NCBI GenBank assembly: GCA_052148435.1
Contig: JBKQIF010000126.1
Coordinates: forward strand, 1 to 64,000
Direction: 5' to 3'
DNA from: JBEKYD01 sp052148435
GTDB taxonomy: Bacteria; Acidobacteriota; Terriglobia; Bryobacterales; Bryobacteraceae
DNA length: 64,000 bases
Shown here piece by piece: positions 1-6,725 of the stretch. The notes beneath the pieces were generated by a model that had not been told where the DNA came from, ran no database searches, and saw nothing but the letters and a program-made list of their open reading frames with translations. The position numbers and the translations under genes are program-made. Position 1 is the first letter of the stretch. Every line of letters begins with the position of its first letter.

Positions 1-76
1 CCCAACCAATTGAAACCAAAGACAATCCCCCCGCCGGTCCAACGCTTCAGCAACCCACCGCCGCACCCGCAGACCC

Positions 77-108
77 GGCTGAAAGCTGAGAGCCGACCGC
101 TAAAAGCT
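77..108. repeat. degenerate copy of a dispersed palindromic repeat
   Basis: The stretch carries the words GCTGAAAGCT, GACCGCT and AAAAGCT in the same kind of arrangement as the much better palindrome at 18588-18658. It lies in the 256-bp non-coding region before the efflux operon, where I see no convincing gene. It is probably a decayed member of the same family, but two copies in a window do not prove it. Confidence 0.35.
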
Positions 109-256
109 AGTAAATATAGGGAAAACACATCACAACCCGAAACCACCCCAGCCTTCGGGCGCGCTACGTGTCACAAGCCTAAAGTCGTGGCGTATCCTTG
201 AGCCCGCGCGCTTGGGTCCTTTGACAGGAGAGCCTCAAACCGGAGATCCTCGAAGA

Positions 257-1726
257 ATGCGACTCGAATTTCGCGTAACCGGTCTGGCAGTGTGCGCCAG
301 CGCGTTGCTGTATGCCCAGGTTCCACCCGAATCGGGACCGCAACCCACGCGCGCCACCCAACTGCCGCTTTCCGGGCGTGGGGTTACCCAGCCGGCCGCC
401 AGTCCGGGCGCGGTTCCTTCGTCGCAGACTCCGGTGGCGTCGTTCGCACTGTCGCTCGAGGAAGCCATCCGCCGTGGCATGGCCGCCAACCTGAGCATGC
501 TCGCCTCCAGCGCGTCCCTGCGCCAGGCGCATGGCGTCGTCAACCAGGAGCGCAGCAATTTGTTGCCCACCGTGACTGCGGCCTTACTGGCGGACGACCA
601 GCAGAGCGACCTGGCGGCGCTGGGCTTCAGCGCTATCAAGCTGCCCAGTTTCGATGGCGTCAGCTTCAACTTTCCCTCCGTCATCGGCCCCTATCATTAT
701 TTCGATCTCCGCGCGGGGTTGTCGCAGGCGCTGCTCGATGTTGCACGCCGCCGCAACTGGCGAGCCAGCCAGGTGTCCGAAAAGGCCGTCCAGCTTGGGG
801 CCGACGACGCGCGCGACGTGGTGGTTGCCGCCGTCACTACCGGCTATCTGGACGTGCTCGCCGCCGCCGCCCGCGTGGATGCAGCGCGGGCCCAGGTCGC
901 GGCGGCGCAGGCCGTGCTGCAGCAGGCCACCGACCGGCACGCCTCTGGCCTCGCGGCGCGCATCGACGTCACCCGCACCCAGGTGGAACTGATTACCAAC
1001 CGACAGCGCCTGACCTCGGATGAAAACGATCTGGCCAAGCGCAAAATCGCCCTGGCGCGGTTGATTGGCCTGGCGCCGGGCCAGCCTTTCACCCTTACCG
1101 ACAGCATGGTGTTCGCACCTCTGGCCGATCTGACCGTGGAGCAGGCGATCGAACGGGCCCTCGCCGGCCGCGCCGACCTGAAAGCCGCCCAAGCCCAGGT
1201 CCACGCGGCCGAAGCCGCCCGCGCCGCGGTGGAAGCCGAGCGCTATCCGACCGCGTCGGTCAACGCCGATTACGGCGTGATCGGCACCGGGCCGGAGAAT
1301 TCCCACGGCACCTTCACCCTGACCGGGTCGCTGCGCGTGCCGCTGTTTCAGGGCGGCCGCGTGGCGGCCGATCGCGAGCAGGCCGAAGCCGTGCTGAGCC
1401 AGCGCCGGGCGGAATATCGGGAAATCGGGAGCCGTATCGACGCCGAAGTCCGGTCGGCGTTTCTCGATCTGGACTCGGCCGCCACCCAGGTCGCGGCCGC
1501 GCGCAGCAATCGCGATCTGGCCAACGAGACCTTGGACCAGGCCCGCGACCGCTTTGCGGCCGGCGTGGCCGACACCGTCGAAGTGGTGCAGGCGCAGGAA
1601 TCGGTAGCCGCGGCCGAGCAGGATCTGGTTTCCGCTCTGTACGCGCACAATCGCGCCAAAGCCGATCTGGCGCGGGCCCTGGGCGAGACCGATCGGAACA
1701 TCAAACAATTTATGGGGAGACCGTAA
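257..1726 (+). CDS. TolC-family outer-membrane efflux protein
   Basis: Outer-membrane channel of a tripartite exporter, about 489 aa. The ATG at 257 is preferred over the upstream in-frame start at 212: GGAG lies at 242-245 and the product then begins with a short Sec-type leader ending near LLYAQ. Two alanine-rich helical OEP repeats follow (roughly residues 55-265 and 295-480), with paired heptad-like stretches such as RVDAARAQVAAAQAVLQQ, as expected for a TolC alpha-barrel. The next gene starts 2 nt after the stop and encodes the periplasmic adaptor, so this is the first gene of an efflux operon. The substrate is unknown. Confidence 0.92.
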   Translation: MRLEFRVTGLAVCASALLYAQVPPESGPQPTRATQLPLSGRGVTQPAASPGAVPSSQTPVASFALSLEEAIRRGMAANLSMLASSASLRQAHGVVNQERSNLLPTVTAALLADDQQSDLAALGFSAIKLPSFDGVSFNFPSVIGPYHYFDLRAGLSQALLDVARRRNWRASQVSEKAVQLGADDARDVVVAAVTTGYLDVLAAAARVDAARAQVAAAQAVLQQATDRHASGLAARIDVTRTQVELITNRQRLTSDENDLAKRKIALARLIGLAPGQPFTLTDSMVFAPLADLTVEQAIERALAGRADLKAAQAQVHAAEAARAAVEAERYPTASVNADYGVIGTGPENSHGTFTLTGSLRVPLFQGGRVAADREQAEAVLSQRRAEYREIGSRIDAEVRSAFLDLDSAATQVAAARSNRDLANETLDQARDRFAAGVADTVEVVQAQESVAAAEQDLVSALYAHNRAKADLARALGETDRNIKQFMGRP

Positions 1727-1728
1727 GC

Positions 1729-2931
1729 ATGCCGGTTGCGGAGACGGAAAACACGGCGAAAGCCAAGGGCGGACGCGGCCCGCTGGTCATAGCGCTGGTG
1801 GTGGGATTGATCGTGCTCGTGGCCGGGTTTATCTTCTGGCGCCATTCCCTGCTCTATGAAACCACCGACGACGCCCAGGTGGATGGCCACCTGGTCGGAA
1901 TCGAATCGCGCATCGCGGGCACCGTCACGGCGGTGAATTTCGAGGCCAACCAGGCCGTGAGCCAGGGACAGGTCATGGCCGAAATCGATCCCCGCGATTA
2001 TCAGGTGGCGCTCGAAGAAGCCCAGGCCTCGGTGGCTCAGGCCGAAGCCGATATTCAGGTGCAGCATCCCAATATTCCGATTACCGAAACATCCAGCGCC
2101 ACCACCATCGCTACCGGCCAGGCGGAGTTGCAGAATACCAGCGCGGCCGTGGCTGGAGCCGGGCGCGATCTCGCCGCCGCCGAGGCCCGCCTGCGCGAGG
2201 CCGAAGCCAACAACGCCAAAGCGCAGGCGGATGTGGCGCGCTATCGGGCGCTGGCCGATAAGGATGAAGTTCCGCGCGAGCAGTACGACTCGGTAACGGC
2301 GCAGGCCAAGGCGCTACAGGCGCAGGTGGATTTCGCGCGCGCTTCAGCCGAAGCCGCGCGGAAGACCGTCGACCAGCGCCGCGCCCAGCAGGCCGAAGCC
2401 CAAAGCCGTTTCGAACAGGCCAACCGCAACGCCCCGCGACAGGTGGCCGTGAGCCGCGCCATGCTGGTATCCAAACAGGCCGCCGCGCTGGTGGCGCGCG
2501 CGCATGTGGACCGCGCCCTGCTCGACTTGAGCTACACCAAAGTGTTGGCGCCGGCCGGCGGAGTGGTCAGCCGCCGCGACGTGGAAGTGGGAAACACCGT
2601 GCAGGCCGGACAAGAGTTGTTCAGCCTGACCCGCCTCGACGATCTTTGGGTTACGGCCAACTTCAAAGAGACCCAGTTGCGCCGCATGCATCCCGGCTTG
2701 CGCGTCGAAATCAAGGCCGACGTGCTGGACGAAACGTTGCGGGGCCACGTCGAAAGCATGCCCGGCGCCACCGGCGCCGTGCTCAGCCTGCTGCCGCCCG
2801 AGAACGCCACCGGCAACTACGTCAAGGTGGTGCAGCGGCTGCCCGTGCGCATTCGCTTCGAGCCCAATCAGAAAGGCCTGGAGCGGTTGCGGCCGGGCAT
2901 GTCCGTGGAACCCAAAGTTTGGCTGCGGTAG
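1729..2931 (+). CDS. EmrA/HlyD-type membrane fusion protein
   Basis: Periplasmic adaptor linking the inner-membrane pump to the TolC-like channel. One N-terminal membrane anchor (about residues 15-37) is followed by the first lipoyl half-domain with the DDAQVDGHL motif typical of EmrA. A long coiled coil (about 95-250) rich in Ala, Gln and Glu comes next, then the second lipoyl half and beta-barrel (VLAPAGGVVSRRDVEVGNTV and DLWVTANFKE). The length of 400 aa fits the family. It is the middle gene of a three-gene operon, and the downstream partner is a 14-TM DHA2 transporter, which supports the EmrAB-TolC assignment over a type I secretion adaptor. Confidence 0.93.
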   Translation: MPVAETENTAKAKGGRGPLVIALVVGLIVLVAGFIFWRHSLLYETTDDAQVDGHLVGIESRIAGTVTAVNFEANQAVSQGQVMAEIDPRDYQVALEEAQASVAQAEADIQVQHPNIPITETSSATTIATGQAELQNTSAAVAGAGRDLAAAEARLREAEANNAKAQADVARYRALADKDEVPREQYDSVTAQAKALQAQVDFARASAEAARKTVDQRRAQQAEAQSRFEQANRNAPRQVAVSRAMLVSKQAAALVARAHVDRALLDLSYTKVLAPAGGVVSRRDVEVGNTVQAGQELFSLTRLDDLWVTANFKETQLRRMHPGLRVEIKADVLDETLRGHVESMPGATGAVLSLLPPENATGNYVKVVQRLPVRIRFEPNQKGLERLRPGMSVEPKVWLR

Positions 2932-2947
2932 GCAAGTCCGATTGGGT

Positions 2948-4519
2948 ATGGATCAACAGACCAACTGGATTCCCAAGCACAACCCCTGGGCGGTGGCGCT
3001 GACGGTTACGCTGGCGACTTTCATGGAGGTGCTCGACACTTCCATCGCCAACGTTTCCCTGCCGCACATCGCTGGCAATCTTTCGGCCAGCGAGCAGGAA
3101 GCTACCTGGGTGCTCACCAGCTACCTGGTGTCCAACGCCATCGTGCTGCCGATGAGCGCCTGGCTGTCCCGCCTGATCGGCCGCAAGCGTTTCTATATGA
3201 CCTGCGTGGCGCTGTTCACCTGCAGCAGCTTTCTGTGCGGACTGGCGCCCAGCCTGGGCGTGCTGGTGCTCTTCCGCATTCTGCAGGGCGCCGGCGGCGG
3301 CGGCTTGCAGCCCAGCGAGCAGGCCATTCTGGCGGATACTTTCCCGCCCGCGCGGCGGGGAATGGCGTTCGCCGTCTATGGCATGGCGGTGGTGGTAGCG
3401 CCGGCCATCGGTCCCACCCTGGGCGGCTGGATCACCGACAACTTCAGTTGGCGGTGGATTTTCTATATCAACGTGCCCATCGGCATTCTCTCGCTGTTTC
3501 TCACCCACCGGCTGGTGGAAGATCCTCCCTACCTGAACGCCGAGCGGGCGCGCGGCCGGGTGCGCGTCGACTACATCGGTCTAAGCCTGCTGGTATTGGC
3601 CGTCGGCTGCCTGCAATTGGTGCTCGATAAAGGACAGGAGAACGACTGGTTCGGCAGTACCTGGATCGTGGTGACTCTGGCCGTCGCGGTCTATTCGTTC
3701 GTGCTGTGGATTCTCTGGGAGTGGCGCCATCCCGAGCCCATTGTGGACCTGCGCCTCTTCAAAAATCGCAACTTCGCCACCGCCATGCTCTTCACCTTCG
3801 TGCTCGGCTTCGTGCTGTTCGGCACCACCGTGATCATCCCGCAGTTTCTGCAGTTGCTGCTGGGATACCCGGCGCAGCTTTCGGGCGAGGCCCTGGCCGG
3901 CGGCGGTATCGTCATGCTCCTCATGATGCCCGTCGCCGGCGCGCTGGTGTCCCGCATCGACCCGCGCCTGATGATGGCTTTCGGTTTCTGGACCACCGCC
4001 GCCTCGCTCTATTTCATTGCCACTCATCTCAGCCTGGAAATGGATTTCCGCACGGCTTTCCTTCTCCGAACTTACCAGGCCATGGGATTGGCGTTCATCT
4101 TTCTACCGTCCAACATCCTGGCCTACGTGGGCATTCCGCGCGAGAAGAACAACCAGATTTCCGCCATGAACAGCTTTGTGCGCAATATCGGGGGCAGCAT
4201 CGGCATCGCCCTGATTTCCACCGCCATCACCCGCCAGGCGCAAAAGCACCAGAACTACATGGTGGCTCGCGCCGTATCCGGCAACCGCGCCTTCGATCAG
4301 CTCACCGGCGCCCTCCGCCACAACATGGCGCATCACAACCAGGCCCACCCCATGACCGAGGCCTACGGAAGGGTGCTGGGATTGATCCAGGGCCAGGCCA
4401 CCACCCTGGCCTACATCGACGTGATTTCGATCATGGCGATTGTCGTAGCCCTGCTGCCGCCCTTCATCCTGTTCATGCGAAGGCCGAAGGCCGCCGGCGC
4501 ACCCGCGGCCATGCACTGA
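2948..4519 (+). CDS. EmrB-type MFS (DHA2) drug transporter
   Basis: Inner-membrane proton antiporter of the efflux system, about 523 aa with around 14 hydrophobic segments. The family signatures LDTSIANVSLPHIAGNL in TM1 and a GAGGGGLQP-type motif C region are present. A TTG at 2942 is also in frame, but the ATG at 2948 gives the usual start. It follows the adaptor gene after 16 nt and is the last gene of the operon. It converges on the minus-strand methyltransferase at 4561. Export of lipophilic drugs or uncouplers is the family role; the actual substrate cannot be read from sequence. Confidence 0.93.
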   Translation: MDQQTNWIPKHNPWAVALTVTLATFMEVLDTSIANVSLPHIAGNLSASEQEATWVLTSYLVSNAIVLPMSAWLSRLIGRKRFYMTCVALFTCSSFLCGLAPSLGVLVLFRILQGAGGGGLQPSEQAILADTFPPARRGMAFAVYGMAVVVAPAIGPTLGGWITDNFSWRWIFYINVPIGILSLFLTHRLVEDPPYLNAERARGRVRVDYIGLSLLVLAVGCLQLVLDKGQENDWFGSTWIVVTLAVAVYSFVLWILWEWRHPEPIVDLRLFKNRNFATAMLFTFVLGFVLFGTTVIIPQFLQLLLGYPAQLSGEALAGGGIVMLLMMPVAGALVSRIDPRLMMAFGFWTTAASLYFIATHLSLEMDFRTAFLLRTYQAMGLAFIFLPSNILAYVGIPREKNNQISAMNSFVRNIGGSIGIALISTAITRQAQKHQNYMVARAVSGNRAFDQLTGALRHNMAHHNQAHPMTEAYGRVLGLIQGQATTLAYIDVISIMAIVVALLPPFILFMRRPKAAGAPAAMH

Positions 4520-4560
4520 GGCTCCGAGCCGAACAACCCCCGGAACCGGTCGATCGTTAA

Positions 4561-5181
4561 CTAACGCCCGAAAACACCCATCCAGAAACCCTTGCCTGCC
4601 GGCAATGGGCGCTGCTCCTGGTGTGTCAGGCGGAATGAATGTTGTGCGAGTTTTTCACCGAGCCACAGGGGGTCAACAAGCGAGAAGCGGGACGCCAGCT
4701 TCCGGATGGAAGGAAACGGGCTTACGCCAACCTCCCGCCCGAACTCGCCGGGCAGTTGCAGTACGACAGATAAAAGGCCGCCAGGGGCTACGAGAGATAT
4801 TGCGTTCTCCAGACACAGATCGACTCCCGCGTGTTCGAACACCAAGGCCGCATGAACCAGTTGTACCGGCTCCAGATCGACGGCCTGTTCAGCCAGGTCC
4901 ACGCAGTAAAGCTCCAGTCCGGATTTGCCCGCATACCGTCTCCGCACCTCATCCAGATACAGCGGGTTCAGATCCAGTCCGACGATTCGCTTGGTAATGC
5001 TGTCGTCGATGCGATCGAGCCCGTTTCCCCCGGCGATTCCAAGCACTGCGACGGACCGGGGGCGGCAGCGTGCGAGAGTTGCCGCGAACAGCTTCCCCAG
5101 AACGCCTAGCTGCTGGACGTCGGCTGACTGCATGTGCCCTTCGTAATCGGCCAGAGGCACGCTCAGCCACGGACTCGACAT
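4561..5181 (-). CDS. class I SAM-dependent methyltransferase-like protein
   Basis: About 206 aa with a Rossmann-like SAM-binding pattern. Motif I is VAVLGIAGGNGLD (a variant of the usual xDxGxGxG), motif II is VGLDLNPLYLDEVRRRY with an acidic residue for the SAM ribose, and a CVDLAEQ strand and a VHAALVFEHAGVD motif-IV region follow. The C-terminal half (PGGLLSVVLQLPG) matches the later strands of such folds. It is convergent with the efflux operon. The substrate is unknown and the protein is shorter than many family members, so only the fold is assigned. Confidence 0.7.
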   Translation of the reverse strand: MSSPWLSVPLADYEGHMQSADVQQLGVLGKLFAATLARCRPRSVAVLGIAGGNGLDRIDDSITKRIVGLDLNPLYLDEVRRRYAGKSGLELYCVDLAEQAVDLEPVQLVHAALVFEHAGVDLCLENAISLVAPGGLLSVVLQLPGEFGREVGVSPFPSIRKLASRFSLVDPLWLGEKLAQHSFRLTHQEQRPLPAGKGFWMGVFGR

Positions 5182-5226
5182 ACTACGATGCTACGACTGC
5201 CGTCGGGCCCGATGGGAAACGGTTTC

Positions 5227-5479
5227 CTACGCCGGCACGGCGCTGGCGGCGGGGGATCGCTGAATGCGGGCCGTCTCGGCTTCTTTCATGCGCGCTTTTT
5301 CGGCTGGAGGCAGCAGCGCGGCGTCCTCAATCAGGCGGAACGCTTCGCCAAGCATAGCGGAAGCGTGTTCGTCTTTGGTTTGCAATCGCACGAGGGCTAT
5401 GGTGATGAGGCAGGAGCACGTAGCCGAGCGCGTTGAACATCCAACGGATGAGGATGCGCCGGTCGGGCAGATTGCGCAT
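5227..5479 (-). pseudogene. small frameshifted hypothetical gene
   Basis: An ATG at 5479 opens a coding-looking frame (MRNLPDRRILIRWMFNALGY, GC-rich third positions). It loses sense near 5390-5400, while a neighbouring frame continues with an amphipathic, Glu/Ala-rich C-terminus ending at 5227. The span is 253 nt, one base more than a multiple of three, which suggests a single-base frameshift in a gene of about 84 codons. No family is recognised. It lies just downstream of the SDR fragment and may have shared its operon. Confidence 0.35.
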
Positions 5480-5492
5480 AGCGCTCCGAATC

Positions 5493-5618
5493 TTAACAAG
5501 CGGAGATGGCGCTAAGTAAGACTAATACGGGCGCGTAGCCATCCGCCGCACATAACCTGGCCAGCTCGGCCCCGATCCCGCCGGATGCCCCGGTGATCAG
5601 GGCCGCCGCTCGCGCCAT
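5493..5618 (-). pseudogene. truncated short-chain dehydrogenase (N-terminus only)
   Basis: The 41-codon reading frame begins MARAAALITGASGGIGAEL, which contains the TGxxxGxG cofactor motif of classical NAD(P)-dependent short-chain dehydrogenases. After about 35 residues it runs into unrelated codons and stops at 5493. SDRs are usually about 250 aa, so the Tyr-x-x-x-Lys active site and the C-terminal four fifths are missing. The start is authentic: AAGGAG precedes the ATG, and the upstream small gene ends 2 nt before it. This is a 3'-deleted remnant. Confidence 0.75.
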
Positions 5619-5620
5619 GC

Positions 5621-5866
5621 CTACTCCTTCTTCTTGAGCGAGGCGTCGTTATCGTGGATGAATTGCGTGATTTCCTCCGCCATACCGATCAACTTCTCCC
5701 ACTGCTCGCGGTAGAGAGTGACGGGGAACCTTCCCAAACCGTACACGGAAAGGCCGCCCTTCTCGCTGACCCGCATCGAGATCTGTCCACGAGTGGGGCG
5801 TTTCAGCGCCTCGTTCTCTTTGCGCAAGCGCTCTAGTTCCGCTTTGAGTTCGTCTTCTGTAGCCAT
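5621..5866 (-). CDS. small conserved-looking coiled-coil protein
   Basis: An 81-aa cytosolic protein. Residues about 3-22 form a charged helix (ELKAELERLRKENEALK) predicted to be a coiled coil. A compact segment follows with alternating beta-like stretches (QISMRVSEKGGLSVYGLGRF) and a closing helix (EEITQFIHD). An upstream in-frame ATG exists at 6151, but that extension overlaps the opposite-strand HAD gene and looks non-coding, so 5866 is chosen. It ends 2 nt before the truncated SDR, suggesting an original two-gene operon. I do not recognise a named family. Confidence 0.65.
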   Translation of the reverse strand: MATEDELKAELERLRKENEALKRPTRGQISMRVSEKGGLSVYGLGRFPVTLYREQWEKLIGMAEEITQFIHDNDASLKKKE

Positions 5867-5929
5867 AATTTGCGTTCCGTTTTCAGTGATACCACACCGG
5901 CGCGTGTTACGCTCGAATTCTACGGAATC

Positions 5930-6565
5930 ATGATCGGCCCGGACGCCATTCTCTTCGATTTCGACGGCGTGCTGGCCGACACCGAGCCGGTGCATTGCGC
6001 CTGCTGGGCGGAACTGCTGGCGCCGCTTGGCGTCACCCTGACGTGGGAGTATTATCGCGACCATTGCATCGGCGTGGACGACCGCGAGGTGGTGCGCGAG
6101 TTGGCCGCCTCCGCCCGCCCCCCGCTCGATTGGCAGGTTCTGTTCGCGCAATACCCTACCAAGAAGCGCATGTTCAGGGAGCGAACCCTCAGCGCGCCGC
6201 CGTTCGACGCCGCCCTAGACGGCCTGCTGGCCGAGTTGCATCGCGATTACAAACTGGCGGTGGTCAGTTCCAGCTCGCGGGCGGAAATCGAGTCGCTGCT
6301 GGTGGCCGGGGGCCTGCGGAAGCACTTCGATACGGTAGTGACCGGTGAAGATGTCACCCGCCACAAGCCGGATCCGGAGCCGTATCTGGAGGCCGCCAGG
6401 CGGCTGGGCGCCACCAACGCGATGGTAGTGGAGGATTCCGCGGCAGGCCAGGCTTCCGGCCGTGCGGCCGGATTTGAAGTTCTGGCCGTTAGCCAGCCCA
6501 GGGACGTGCCGGCCCTGGTTCGGAGCAGGCTGAGAAGGAATTTGGCCGCGGATGAACGCGGGTGA
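5930..6565 (+). CDS. HAD-superfamily phosphatase / beta-phosphoglucomutase-like
   Basis: About 211 aa. The HAD motif I nucleophile is in LFDFDGVLADTEP near the N-terminus. Motif II is VVSSSSRAE, and motif III/IV are HKPDPEPYLEAARRLG and VVEDSAAGQASG. The helical cap lies between motif I and II, as in the beta-phosphoglucomutase/phosphoglycolate phosphatase subgroup. The ATG at 5930 directly precedes the core strand; longer in-frame starts add unstructured sequence. The last codons run into a repeat-like tail (GATGAACGCGGGTGAGC). It probably dephosphorylates a small sugar phosphate; specificity is not determinable. Confidence 0.85.
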   Translation: MIGPDAILFDFDGVLADTEPVHCACWAELLAPLGVTLTWEYYRDHCIGVDDREVVRELAASARPPLDWQVLFAQYPTKKRMFRERTLSAPPFDAALDGLLAELHRDYKLAVVSSSSRAEIESLLVAGGLRKHFDTVVTGEDVTRHKPDPEPYLEAARRLGATNAMVVEDSAAGQASGRAAGFEVLAVSQPRDVPALVRSRLRRNLAADERG

Positions 6566-6630
6566 GCACGGACGAGGAAATCCATGGAGCTATCTGCGTT
6601 CCTGTGGAGGAGTGCGGTGGTTGGTCATTG

Positions 6631-6655
6631 GGCGACTAGCGGTAGAAAAGTCGCC
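6631..6655. other. hairpin between convergent genes
   Basis: GGCGACT at 6631-6637 pairs with AGTCGCC at 6649-6655 across an 11-nt loop. It sits between the convergent HAD and UPF0182 genes, where a bidirectional transcription end would be expected. There is no T-tract on either side, so a canonical terminator is not claimed. Confidence 0.35.
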
Positions 6656-6680
6656 GCGGCAGCAAAACGGCGACGGACCC

Positions 6681-6714
6681 GACAGACCACAAAATGCGAT
6701 GGTCTGTCCCACCT
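6681..6714. repeat. half copy of the two-hairpin palindromic repeat
   Basis: GACAGACCA at 6681-6689 pairs perfectly with TGGTCTGTC around a 10-nt loop, followed by the conserved CCACCT tail. It matches the right arm of the full elements at 28095-28186 and 31147-31235. The left arm is not recognisable here. The element lies just downstream of the UPF0182 gene (minus strand), 12 bp beyond its stop. Confidence 0.75.
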
Positions 6715-6725
6715 AGGGCTGCACC

